Source: Hericium rajendrae
Taxonomy: Eukaryota > Basidiomycota > Agaricomycetes > Russulales > Hericiaceae
Assembly (NCBI GenBank): GCA_033439255.1
Contig: CM065881.1
Span: 1,116,001-1,180,000 of the forward strand
Length of the DNA stretch: 64,000 bases
Direction of reading: 5' to 3'
The position numbers and the translations under genes are program-made. Below, piece by piece: positions 44,393 to 55,489 of this stretch (the stretch's first letter is position 1; every line of letters begins with the position of its first letter). Below the pieces are notes generated by a model. It saw only the letters and a list, made by a program, of their open reading frames with translations, ran no database searches and was not told the origin of the DNA.

Positions 44393-45626
44393 TTAGTGTT
44401 TTGGGATCCTAGCCACAACGGCGTTCTGTTCGAAACCATGTGCACCACACATGAACAGAAAGACCAGAAGAAAAATGATAGCATTGGTTACAGGCGGACG
44501 GCCTGCATGTTTCTCTCTTAAAAAGGCAGAACAATCTTTGCACATTTTGAAATTAGCCACGGACTGATTAGCAAAAATTTCACGAACCTGAGTGACGACG
44601 GAATCAATCTCCTCCGCCAGTTTCTTGGTGAACTTCTGTAACTGCCCCATCGCGAGCAGCTTACAGCTCTCGCACCGCGCCGCCTGCTCCAACGACGCGC
44701 TCACCAGCACCGGATCCTGCACCACATTCCCGCACGGCTTCGCCTTGAGCGCAGCTGAGCACTGAGCCATATAATCCAGCACCCACTTCGGAATCAGGTA
44801 GTAGTGCGACACCACCCGGCGCCCCGGCGCCTTCCCCGCGATGCGCCGCGCGCGGAAGCAAGTGCACCGGTCAGACAGCGTGCTGCCCTCCGCGACCGCG
44901 CCAGGGATATCTGCGCCGTCCGCCCACGTGAACTTCTGCACGGTGCCCGCGGCGGCGGCGATGCACGCCTCGCGGTACTGCAGCAGCCGGCGGTACTGCA
45001 GGCCCGTCATGCACCCGAGGTCGGCGTCGCTGACGGCGGACAGCGCGTTGGAGCGCTCGAGCGTGCGGCGCGCGGAGCCACTCGCGACGCGGGGGAGGCG
45101 GTGCTGGCATGCGAGTGCGTAGATCGTGCCGGGGTCGTCGTCTGCGGCGGCGAGCAGCGCGTGCTCGAGCGTGTTGGGCAGGCCGTCGACCATGTATTTT
45201 GTGGCTGCCTCGAGCAAGGCGCGCGTGTCTGCTATACCAGTTATGCGTGGGTGGTCGACCGGGTAGAAGAGGCGGAGGAGCGAGTGAAGCGTCTGCGCGG
45301 GCTCCGTGAGCACTACGATGGGCAGACCAGTTTTGAAATTCGCATCGCTCTCAGATGATGGGGAAGGTGGGGATGGCTGCGCAGCGAACATGTCTTTGAA
45401 AGTTTGCGAGGCTTTAGATAGGATGATTTTGTAAACGCGGAAGTCTACGCCATCGCTGGAGCGGACTATCAGGTCGGCCTAGGATGGAAGTCAGCGCCTC
45501 GCACGGTAAGATCAGGATGGTACAAACATCTCCATCATCGAACGGAGCACCTGCATCGCGAGCATCTTTCTTCGGGGGTGGCGGGGGTGAAGCTTGACTT
45601 GGCTGAGACGGTGTATTGGAAGACAT
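44393..45626 (-). CDS. BTB/POZ-domain protein
   Basis: Two exons: 45626-45528 (MSSNTPSQPSQ...DDGD) and 45478-44393, joining to ADLIVRSSDGVDFRVYKIILSKASQTFKDMF, the classic start of a BTB fold (about residues 34-70). The fold continues through LPIVVLTEPAQTLHSLLRLFYPV and a helical region (LEHALLAAADDDPGTIYALAC). About 394 residues, the common size of the large agaricomycete BTB family. BTB domains dimerise and often link to Cullin-3; this one has no Kelch or zinc-finger partner. The tail is odd: a hydrophobic run (AIIFLLVFLFMCGAHGF) precedes the stop, perhaps an unspliced intron or a true tail anchor. Confidence 0.83.
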
Positions 45627-46118
45627 GTTGGTGCGGGAATAGGGGGTTGAACTTGAACACCGCAACCATAATATACTCACCAGATTCCGCGCGGAAGTTA
45701 CGAATCGACGTCATGAAACGCACCGAGTGCGTCCGCGATTGACCGCGGGGGCAGCGCAAAGGGCATCCCTCCGCGGGCGGATGTCTCTGAGACCATCGCA
45801 TGGAATGGCACTCACGGATACAATCCCCAAGGCTATTCAGAAACGAGGGGTCGCACCTGAACTTAATTCGCTCTGATGGCCTCTGCTACAGATTGCCTTG
45901 AAGTTGCACAGTCAAAGGCATCAAGATAAACGTGAGAGTCCAAGCAAGAGAGAGTACGTGACATTGAAAGTGCGTGACGAAGTTCTAAGCTGTAAGCATT
46001 CGTGGGAACAACATGCCTTTTCTGTTCGCCTGTGGTCACCGCCCTCCCCGCCTTGCCCCGCCCTCACACTCACAACATTACCATTTCATAGACTAAACAC
46101 ACGATCATCATGACCGTA
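45627..46118. promoter_or_regulatory. Shared region between divergent BTB and VPS25 genes
   Basis: About 490 bases between two divergent start codons, with no credible frame; it presumably carries both promoters. A short pyrimidine-rich tract lies at 46036-46075, just before the VPS25 start. Confidence 0.45.
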
Positions 46119-46913
46119 ATGTCGCTCTCAAAACATGTAACACCAAGCGGTATGTCCCAACTCCGCTGAGCGCACCATTAACAAACGCATTCTTATAATG
46201 CAGGATTCACACTCCCGTCCATCCACTCCGCGCCGCCCTTCTTCACGTTCGCATTCTGCTTGTGCCAGATGCCGACATACTGACCGTACTCCAGACAGCA
46301 GCCAAATCCCACAACACAAGCGACCGTCACCGAACACTGGACGCGCCTGATCCTGTCGTACGCGCGCCATCGAAATCTGTTCATACTGCGCCTCGAGGAC
46401 GCAGAGACCACAGGCGGCGACTGGGATGAAATCCTGCGGAATCCGCGCATCAATCGTACGTCGATCCACCTCCCTTTTCGTGCTTTCTCCCGAATAAAGG
46501 TATTGTATCAGGGAGATTGCTGCCTTCCCATCTGTCGTTCATCCTGTCCTCCCTGGTGAGCAGAGGCCTCGCCTCTTATGAGCCCCCCAAGCAGACCCGC
46601 TCCGTCATGCTGCACTGGCGGCTCCCCGAGGAATGGGCCGAGGTCTTACACGACTGGGTACGTCGCGCATTCTCCATCGCCCTTCAAGGCCTAGTTCCTA
46701 GCATGCACCGCGCAGGCGACGACGACCGGCCAGGTCAACACGATCCTCACCTTCTACGAGATCACGGAGCCCGCAGTGCCGTCGCCGCTGGCGGCTATAC
46801 CTGTGCCACTGCTAAAGAATGCGATTTCGATTCTGGGCAAGACGGGGAGGGCGCAGATGATCAGTGTTGCGGATGGAGAGGGCGTGCGGTTCTTCCCGAG
46901 GAGCGCTAAGTGA
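46119..46913 (+). CDS. VPS25: Vps25, ESCRT-II subunit
   Basis: Five exons stay in frame: 46119-46149, 46204-46246, 46295-46455, 46512-46657 and 46716-46913, giving about 192 residues. The product reads FTLPSIHSAPPFFT, QPNPTTQATVTEHWTRLIL, then MLHWRLPEEWAEVLHDW and NTILTFYEITEP, ending ISVADGEGVRFFPRSAK. These match the N-terminal PPxF-type region and both winged helices of Vps25, including the family's W-R-x-P-E-E-W signature. Vps25 forms ESCRT-II with Vps22 and Vps36 and recruits ESCRT-III for endosomal sorting. Introns of 48-58 bases are normal for the host. Confidence 0.93.
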
Positions 46914-47226
46914 TACTCGGGAGATGTGCACAAGTGTAGGCGTAGATGTAAGTCTAGAGGTGGCTACCATCCATCTGTGTTATCGTTCCGGCATCAAGTA
47001 TTATTATGGCTGACTTAAATTTATTCGATAGGTCCGTCCAGTTTCTGACGAGGCATATTACTCGCGCAGAACGCGATGTAATGGATGCTAATAATACAGA
47101 TAGGACTACAAATACATGTCCTTGTATATAACTGCCGGTTCAAACCTTCTCGCCACCAGGCTCGGCGACTTTCAGGATTCTGAAGCATCATCGTCAAGGC
47201 AAATTAACCCAAATTAAGCTGAGTGC

Positions 47227-48598
47227 TTACAGCTTGCCCTTATTCTGCCCCGTGAACAGCAGATTGAGCGAATCGCCGGCATTCTCTAAGCCCTCGACAA
47301 CATGATACTCGCGCTTCAAGGATCCGCTTTCCAGCCAACTGCCGATCTCCTTATATGCTTCCGGGAACTTGGACGCGTAGTCCGTGCTACCACGACGGTA
47401 TCGCATGAGGATACGGGAGATGCAAGAGGATTGTGGTACTCACACAATAAAGCCTTGCACCCGGAGACGCCTCAGACAGATCTGGATGTAATTCCTGATG
47501 CCAATGTTCTGTCCCTCTTCGACGTCTGCACTAGCTGTTAGTATTTAAATTCGAGCGTAAAGCGACGCGACTCACTGTACTCGGAAATAACGCCTGCGCC
47601 AGTCGATCAGCCCCGTTCCAATCCACAAGAGAAAGAGAAACCCACCACACACGGCGACGCGCCCAAAGGTCTTCAACCGCGTGAGCATAAAATCCGTGAT
47701 ATCACTGCCGACGTTCTCGAAGTACACATCCGCCTGCCCGACCTGGTCGTCGAACTGGTCCTTCCAGCTCGGCTTCTTGTAGTTGTACACGATGTCCGCG
47801 CCGAGCTCGTTCTTCACGTAGCGCGCCTTGTCGTCGTCCCCGGTGATGCCGACGACACGCGCGCCGGCCTGCTTCGCGAACTGCACGACGAGCGAGCCGA
47901 CGGAGCCGGCAGCGGTGGAGACGACGATGGTTTCGCCCTTTTTAATTTTCGCAACTTCGAAGAGCCCCTGAGGCGCGGCGGGAGTCAGTTTGGGAGCAGA
48001 TTGTGTGAAGGGGAAAGGCGCACAAAGTATGCGGTCAGGCCGCCTGTGAGGGGTCAGCGCGCGTAGTTGGAATGGGTCGCTGGGAGCGCACCGGTTACGC
48101 CCAAGGGGCCCAAGAAGTCGATCAATTCTGTACCCGGGATGAGGCTAGCAGGCGTTAGGAAAGACAGAGCAGGAATCGACGAAGACGTGCTCAATCTTGT
48201 GGACCTGCTGAGCCGGCACGACCGCGTACTCTTGCAGACCTACCGTTGCGTCGGGCTGCCGTTAGATGCAAACACAGAGGTGCATCGAACTCACCAAGGA
48301 AGCCGGTGACGTAGTCCCCAGGGCTGAGGCTCGTGTTTGGGCCCACCTTGACGACGGCGCCGACACCGATCGCACGCATGACCTCGCCAATCTGCACCGG
48401 AGGCAGGTAACTCGGCTCGTCCCGCATCCATGTGCGCTGCGTTGGGTCGAGCGAGATGTATACCGTCTTGACCACGACTTGGCCCGGCCCCGCACTGAGC
48501 TCGGACACAGGCGCCTCGTCACGGCGGAATGTCTTCGCGTTGATCATGCCCTTGGGGCGTTCCTGCAGGATGAGGCGGGTGTAACTTGACGGTGCCAT
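47227..48598 (-). CDS. NADP-dependent zinc-independent reductase (MDR family), copy 1
   Basis: Starts MAPSSYTRLILQERPKG at 48598. Exons give an N-terminal MDR half (VVVKTVYISLDPTQRTWM, GDYVTGFLG), LQEYAVVPAQQ, ELIDFLGPLGVTGGLTAYF, then the nucleotide-binding core: KKGETIVVSTAAGSVGSLV (AAxGxxG, about 47905-47860) with FAKQAGARVVGITGDDDKA, and a C-terminal LFTGQNKGKL. About 345 residues. The family (leukotriene B4 dehydrogenase/alkenal reductase type) reduces activated double bonds with NADPH in the cytosol. One intron (start about 48211) would begin GC rather than GT, where copy 2 has GT. No lesion is seen otherwise. Confidence 0.87.
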
Positions 48599-49458
48599 GG
48601 TAGTAGGTGGGCTATTGTGTGAAGGTGCGAATCCTATGGAGGTGCAGCAAGTGCAGGCGGTTCGTATTTATACTCCGTTGCATCACCATGACGCGGGAGC
48701 AGACGCGGTGAATGTTAGGGGCGGAAACAAACGGAGGCAGTAACCGTCTCGATCAGTGTCGGCGATGACTACGAAGGTGTCCAAGTGGCCGAAAGCCCTA
48801 TGCATAGCCTGAATGCGCGTTTTACACATGGGTGCATAGGAATGTTCGGTCTACACTAAGACTCACCGAAGAGATCGAATGGCGACTGAGATGGATAAGC
48901 CTCAGGCAAGTGACACCCAAGACAACTGGGCCGCAGGGCCGCCCCGTTCAGGGTTCAGATCGAAATTCATCATCCAAAAGTCGGGATTCTAGATATTTAT
49001 CGTAGTCCCCGTGGCCTTTCGATGTCGGTACTAGGCAGCTTTGGATACTGCTGCGGGCAACGCGGTGGTTTGTGTTGACCTTACTGTAACTTACTTGCAA
49101 TGAGTGCACCAGCCCCTTGGCTTCCCAGCGGAGTTTCGATGAGTCAGCGACGCGTCTGTGGCGCAACCTGAGTCTTGGCACGCTCCCTTCCTCACGCGCC
49201 GTCACTTGTCCCTCGTCGTCCTCGTTGCCGCCGCCTCCCCCATCATTGACGTTTGCAGGGCGAGCGTTTGTTCTTTGTTATCATTTGCGACATTGCTCTC
49301 AAACCCAACGGCACACGCGATCTGCCAAGTCGCCACTACTTAAGTCAAGACTTAAGTACTTACTACTATCACGGTTGCGTCGCAGCCTAGTCTCTTGGCT
49401 TGAAGTCGCTCTGCTTCGAATCCTTCGGGATTCGTGCTTTCACGGTATCCAATTGAAG
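48599..49458. other. Intergenic between reductase and RING gene, unit 1
   Basis: Matches unit 2 on both sides of about 49185, where unit 2 carries an extra 1.5 kb. No gene seen. Confidence 0.5.
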
Positions 49459-50981
49459 ATGACGAAAGCGCAATGCATCCTATGTGTGCAGGACCAACCC
49501 ATAGACGCGTTTCGGTCACTGCCATGCGGTGTGTGACCTTCTGGGACGTTCGCGGCATCAGTCTACTCACATCTGGTCGATCAGGGCACACATATTGCGC
49601 GACCTGCATCGAGACATGGGTCCGACGTCGACCGCTGCAACAACAAGCCCTCTGCCCCACCTGCCGCGGACCTTTCATCGAAGCCGACCTCCGGCGCATC
49701 TTCCTCACGCTGCCAGGCTCGTATGGCACCTCTCAGAACCCAGAAGGCTCTCCAGAACCTGAAGACACGGCAGTCGTGCTAAAACATCAGACAAACTATA
49801 TCGTGGACAGATTGAAGCAGATAGACACCAATACACCTGCGAAGAGCGTTGTACGGGCCGGGCATGAAATCGGGAAGATTGCGAAGTACACAGATGACTT
49901 GTTAGAGGAAACACAGGTGTGCATCCTCTGCTGATCATAAGAAGTGCCATATCGATATTTTGCTTACGACGAAGTGTAGAGCACGCTCTGGGCCGCGGTC
50001 GATGAGCTCAAGGACCGCATCGCTCCTATATATGTCGAGAAAGCCGAGCGGGAGAAGGCCATCGCCACTCTGCAATCAACAACCGATGATCTCAGAATAA
50101 AAGTAGAGGAGTACGGAAAGCTCAGCGAAACACTCCGCGTGCGAGCTGGACAGCACCAGAAGCGCTATACCGAGCTTGAGACAGAGAATCGTGAGCTCAA
50201 GGGCCGGGTGGCAGAGATAGCCAATACCTCTACCTTGAGTACGGAGAAATTCACAGCCCTTGAAGATGAAAACAGAAGTCTTCGCCTAGAGCTAGAAGAG
50301 CAGAAACAAAGGGTAAGCAGCTAATTCTTGCATATTCACCAACCTGACCCGCATCCCGAGCAGGCGAACAAAGCCACTGCCAAGGCGACTGCGCTCAGCC
50401 ACCAACTCAAACAAGAAAGGAAAGGCAAACAGCGTCGACACACGCTGCGCGACGGCGATGACACACTCGTCGTCCTCTCGCCCGACCTGCCCTCGGCGAT
50501 GACACGAAGCCCTAAACGACGGAAGGTACGAATAACGTCTCCATTCCTTGTCCCCGAGCTGAACGAACAACGGCAGCTGGGCCTCTTCCACATCGACCCC
50601 GATCCAGACGACCTCGGCACCGGCTCCAGCCAGCCGCGCCCCCGCGCCTCCTCACCCGCAGATACCCTCCCAGGCTTCTCCTCGCCCGAGCCCGAAGACC
50701 CGCCCGCGCCGCCACTGTTCCATGCGAAACCGAAACCGCGCAGCACACGCACGCTGCAGAAGACGCGCTCGCACGCCGCGGGGACGCACGACCCCGTGCC
50801 CAGCGCGCGCTTCCACTCGAACTGGACGCTCCCCGCTGCACTCGCAGAGCCGCAGGGCACGGCGCCGACGCAGCGCGAGTTCAAGCGCTCGGACTCGGGC
50901 AAGCTGCCGTTTCCACTCGATGCGAATGGGCGGACGAAGGCTACTTTGCAGCATGGGCCGAAGAAGAGGGTGGGGAGGTGA
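49459..50981 (+). CDS. RING-finger coiled-coil protein, copy 1 (appears intact)
   Basis: Exons 49459-49528, 49585-49916, 49980-50312 and 50364-50981 join in frame. Exon 1 plus 2 encode the RING (CILCVQDQPIDAFRSLPC, GHTYCATCIETW, CPTCRGPF). Exon 3 encodes a long coiled coil (KVEEYGKLSETLRVRAGQ; ELETENRELKGRVAEI). Exon 4 has a second helical part, then a disordered Ser/Pro-rich tail with SSPADTLPGFSSPEPEDP and a basic C-terminus (GPKKRVGR). About 450 residues. Probably an E3 ubiquitin ligase with a dimerising coiled coil; substrate unknown. Its unit-2 twin at 57357 is decayed. Confidence 0.82.
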
Positions 50982-51174
50982 GCGAGGTTGTGGGTGGTTG
51001 TGGTCTTTCTCATGTCTTAGTATACCATGTATATGATACCATCGCTCAGGTTCGGAGTCATCATTGAAGGAAACTGTAGTTTGTACTTGTCATTATCCAT
51101 GAAATTTTCGTCAGAAAAATGGCTAATGATCCGATAGACTGTTCAGCACTGCTATACATGCAACCCACAAGTAA

Positions 51175-52412
51175 TTACAAACAAAACGGCGTTATGGCAA
51201 GAATATCGAAGTACTAGAGATCCTTTTCAGCCACGCGTGCTCAAAGGCAAGGATCCAGGGCTTACAATCGTATGAGCCAAATCGATGCCCTGGCTCGGGA
51301 CCGAAGCAGAGCAAGTCGGGTCCTCCCCATCCGCCGCACACTGCTTCGTGTTCGCAGCGGACGGCGGGTCCGGATTCTGCCAGTACTCAACGCCATGGTG
51401 CCGGTACCCCAGCGACGTCGGGATGAGCGTCGGCACGCCGTCGTTGGTGTGCACCGCCCGGAACGCGTTCGCGCCGAACTGGTCGTTCACCCAGAAGGCG
51501 TAGGCGTCGTTGCCCGTGCGCAGCTGGCCGTAGGTGTACATCCGGATGGGGCTGGATGGCGGAGGTCATGAGTGGTGTGGGAAGGGGGATGCGTGTGAAC
51601 GTACGTCGATGGGAAGTTTTGCTGGAGGGTGATGCCTGCGAGCGAGGAGAGCGCGCCGCCGAGCGAGTGGCCGGTCGTGACGATTGCGTAGTCTGAATTG
51701 GAGGCGAGCTGTGATTGCACAATTGAGATGACGCTAGATGCAACTGAGTTCCAGCTATATTATTATAGAAGGTCATTCGCCGCTAAATAAGGATGAGCAT
51801 ACGAGAGTACTCACGCGCCGAGGAAGCCGGAATGGGCGCTGGTGCCGGCTGATATACCCTCAGTTCATTGCAAAGCTAGAAGATTCAACGCTGAAAACAT
51901 ACCAAGAGGAGACGTCCCGGGCGAAGTAAAGTCTGTGAAGAGGACGTCCGCGTCCGTGAGGAAGTTGCCCCAGCTCGAGCTTCATGCGATGGAGATTCAG
52001 TCGGCTTCGTCCCCGAATCTCCAGGTTAAATGTACCTTCCGCGCAGCGCGACGACAATTTCCTTACGACTGTCATCTCGCGCGACAAAGCCTTGAGTGCC
52101 CGTGCCGGGATTGGTGAACTGGGCTCATTGTCGACTTAAATTCATATGAGAGACGGGGCTCCCTTACCTCTTCGATCAGTGTGTTGCCATTTGGGTGGGC
52201 GCACGAGTTGCTATACGCCGAGGACGCGTATTTGAAGTACCACACGAGATCGTTGTACACATCTGCATTTATGGATGTAAAACATAGGCACAGCTGGAAC
52301 CACGAGACGCATATGGGACTTGGACTCACCGCTAGAGATACCTCACCGGCGTGGCGATAGCAACCAAGGCAAATGCGCCGAGGATGGACAGCAGAGACAA
52401 AAGCCGGAGCAT
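51175..52412 (-). pseudogene. Class 3 secreted lipase, copy 1 (damaged)
   Basis: Same layout as the lipase at 58908-60150: signal peptide (MLRLLSLLSILGAFALVAIA, 52412), DVYNDLVWYFKYASSAYS, GFVARDDSRKEIVVALRG, the nucleophile elbow TTGHSLGGALSS (about 51690-51655), TNDGVPTLIPTSLGYRHHG and a last exon YFDILAITPFCL ending at 51175. At the end of exon 1 five bases are missing relative to copy 2, so the frame reads TPVRYL then stop before the intron; the nearby alternative GTGAGG donor would not restore the phase. All later exons remain open, so the loss is recent or the start is used differently. Confidence 0.72.
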
Positions 52413-53278
52413 GGTGGACACCACCGGCGCGAGTAGTCTCGTCGAGGAAAGGCAATTCGCCGATGCAAGCCTGGACCGCTAGTCGGTGCATCCATGCCTC
52501 ACACATTTTGAGTAAAGGCGAGTAAAGGCGAGTAGAGGCAACGTGGGAAAATAGGTATGATCCCATGAGCGACCTAGCACATGGTTGACTGAGAGCATCA
52601 TACAAAGTCGTTTAAACGCAGGGGCATCCTTGTAAAGGTCCCGTGTGTCCCAAGCAATAATGCCATGCGATTGCCCTGATAGAATGTCCTGGTGATTGAC
52701 TTCGGTCCTGACATCCATTAGGTCGCCATCTCGAAGATGTCCATATATACGTCGAGCCTATAATTGACATCAAGTCACTGGCAGAGATTTGGCTTTTTAA
52801 AGTTTATCACGAGGAAATTTGTTCTCGTGAGCGGTGAGACTACCAACACGTCAATGTCATGAGTTCAAGGGAACAAAGGAAGGTGGACAGTACCTTTTTA
52901 GTTCGCACACCTGACGTTCATGGTGATTTTCTCCCGCATGTCTGCATGTCCACTTAAGTACCTAGAATGTAATTCGAAGCAGTCCGGATTTGTTGAGACC
53001 AGAGCATCTCGTGCGAAGTCACGGGGCCTATCCTAAAAGCTGCGACATCCTCATGAGAGTGGAGCTGGAGGAAGTCTGTGAGCTTCAGTGTCTCGTAGAC
53101 CAAGTACTACCGGGCTTGTAAACATGGTACTTACATATCGCTTGACACCGATGAACATGGTCGTCGAGAACAAAAAAAGATGCGTGGGAACGACAAACCT
53201 GTGTGGACATCGTCGCGGCCACGTGATGGCAGGTATCGTTCGCGTCGCGTGTGCACTGCGTTAGCTTTGCCACAACTT
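52413..53278. other. Intergenic between lipase and truncated coiled-coil gene, unit 1
   Basis: Matches 60151-61130 of unit 2 with scattered indels. No gene seen; it would contain the lipase and coiled-coil gene promoters. Confidence 0.5.
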
Positions 53279-53467
53279 ATGGCACGACCTCTCCTTGAAA
53301 CACCATCTCGAGTATGGCGTCGCATCGAGGCCAATGAAACTGGCCATGACATGCCATCTCTGCCCTCCCTACCTGGCTTCGAAGATTCCCAAGACCACAC
53401 CACAACATCAGAACCAGAAAAGAGCCGCAATTTTGATCCCAATCTGAGTGCCTCTGTGCCTTTATAA
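53279..53467 (+). pseudogene. Truncated 5' copy of the coiled-coil gene at the duplication joint
   Basis: Encodes MARPLLETPSRVWRRIEAN ... NLSASVPL, 62 residues matching the first 62 of the gene at 61131, then a stop. The match ends within about 15 bases of the stop, where sequence switches to the 3' flank of the next reductase copy. It is the cut end left by the duplication, with its promoter retained. Confidence 0.85.
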
Positions 53468-53572
53468 TCCACGCCCAACTGTCGGTTCAAACCTTCTCGC
53501 CACCACGCTCGGCGACTTTCAGGATTCTAAAACATCATCGTCAAGGCGAATCAAGCCAACTAAGCTGAGTGC

Positions 53573-54944
53573 TTACAACTTGCCCTTATTCTCGCCCGTA
53601 AACAGCATATTGAGAGAATCACCAGCCTTTTCTAAGCCCTCGACAACATGATACTCGCGCTTCAAGGATCCGCTTTCCAGCCAACTGCCGATCTCCTTGT
53701 ATGCGTCCGGGAACTTGGACGCGTAGTCCGTGCTGCCACGACGGTATCGCATGAGGATACAGGAGATGTAAGAGGGCTGTGGTGCTTACACAATAAAGCC
53801 TTGCACCCGGAGACGCCTGAGGCAGATCTGGATGTAGTTCCTGATGCCAATGTTCTGTCCCTCTTCGACGTCTGCAGTAGCCATTAGTGTTGAAATTCCA
53901 GTGTCAGGCGACACGGCTCACTGTACTCGGAAATAACGCCTGCGCCAACCGATCAGCCCCGTTCCATCCACAATAAAACGAGAAACCCACCACACACGGC
54001 GATGCGCCCAAAGGTCTTCAACCGCGTCAGCATGAAATCCGTGATATCACTGCCGACGTTCTCAAAGTACACATCCGCTTGCCCGACCTGGTCGTCAAAC
54101 TGGTCCTTCCAGCTCGGCTTCTTGTAGTTGTACACGATGTCCGCGCCGAGCTCGTTCTTCACGTAGCGCGCCTTGTCGTCGTCCCCGGTGATGCCGACGA
54201 CGCGCGCGCCGACCTGCTTCGCGAACTGCACGACGAGCGAGCCGACGGAGCCGGCGGCGGTGGAGACGACGATGGTTTCGCCCTTTTTGATTTTCGCGAC
54301 TTCGAAGAGCCCCTGAGGTGCGGGGGTCAGTTTGGGAGCGGATTGTGAGGGGCGGAGGAGAGCGCACGAAAAATGCAGTCAGGCCGCCTGTGTGGAGAAT
54401 CAGCATGCGTGGTTAAGATTGGTCGCTGGGAACACACCGCTTACGCCCAAGGGGCCCAAGAAGTCGATCAATTCTGTACCCGGGACGAGGCTAGCAAGCG
54501 TTAGGAAAGACAAAGCAGGAATCGACGGAGACGTACTCAATCTTGTGGAGCTGCTGAGCCGGCACGACCGCGTACTCTTGCAGACCTAACGTTGCATCAG
54601 GCCGCCGTTAGATGTAAACCCAAAGGTGCGTTGAACTCACCAAGGAAGCCGGTGACGTAGTCCCCAGGGCTGAGGTTCGTGTTTGGACCCACTTTGACGA
54701 CTGCGCCGACACCGATGGCACGCATGACCTCGCCAATCTGCACCGGCGGGAGATAGCTCGGCTCGTCCCGCATCCATATGCGCTGCGTCGGGTCGAGTGA
54801 GATGTATACCGTCTTGACCACAACTTGGCCCGGCCCCGCACTGAGCTCGGACACAGGCGCCTCGTCGAGGCGGAATGTCTTCGCATTGATCATGCCCTTG
54901 GGACGTTCCTGCAGGATAAGACGGGTGTAACTTGACGGTGCCAT
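53573..54944 (-). CDS. NADP-dependent zinc-independent reductase (MDR family), copy 2
   Basis: Starts MAPSSYTRLILQERPKG at 54944 and ends LFTGENKGKL at 53573. The exon pattern equals copy 1: N-terminal MDR half, LQEYAVVPAQQLHKI, ELIDFLGPLGV, GGLTAFF, then GLFEVAKIKKGETIVVSTAA with the AAxGxxG nucleotide loop, FENVGSDITDFMLTRLKTFG, VEEGQNIGIRNYIQI and the tail. All introns have GT-AG ends, including the one that starts GC in copy 1. It appears fully intact, about 345 residues, cytosolic and NADPH-dependent by family. Substrate unknown. Confidence 0.88.
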
Positions 54945-55489
54945 GGTAATAAGTGGGTCATTGAATGAATATGCGAATCCTGTGGAGGTACAGCGAGTGC
55001 AGGCGGTTCGCATTTATACTCCCTTGCATCACGATGACGCGGAAGCAGACACGGTTGGGACTATAGGGGCAGAAACAAACGGAGACATTATACTGCCTCG
55101 ATCGATGACTACGAAGGTGTCCAAGTGGCTGAAAGCCCCATCCACAGCCTGATCTGGCAGTTTAGACATGGATTCGTGGTCTTGATTCGGTCTACAGTAA
55201 GACTCACCGAAGAGATCGACGGGCTGACTGAGACAGATCAGCTTGAGGCTGATATAGAGGCAACTGGGCCGCAGAGGGCGCTCATATCTAAATTCCTCGT
55301 TCAAAAATCGGGATACAAGATACTTACCGTAGTCCGCGCGGCCTTCCGATGTCGATACTAGGCAGCTTTTGATACTGCTGCGGGCAACGCCATGGTTTGC
55401 ATGGGTGTTGACTTTACTTGCAATTGCCAGTTGGCTTCGCGTCGGTGTTTCGATTAGTCAGCGACGCGTCTGTGGCGCAACCTGAGTCT
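54945..55489. other. Intergenic upstream of reductase copy 2
   Basis: Matches 48599-49185 of unit 1. No gene seen; holds the reductase promoter. Confidence 0.45.

Larger units (their letters stand above)
47133..53470. repeat. Tandem segmental duplication, unit 1
   Basis: From GGTTCAAACCTTCTCGCCACC through reductase, RING gene, lipase and the first 62 codons of the coiled-coil gene. The order, strands and intergenic sequence match unit 2 (53483-61320) at roughly 85-95%. Unit 1 lacks about 1.5 kb present in unit 2 between reductase and RING gene. Confidence 0.93.

Noticed and set aside
47302-47541. Plus-strand frame MILALQGSAFQPTADLL, repeated at 53648
   Set aside because: Antisense to the last exons of the reductase; it recurs only because of the segmental duplication.
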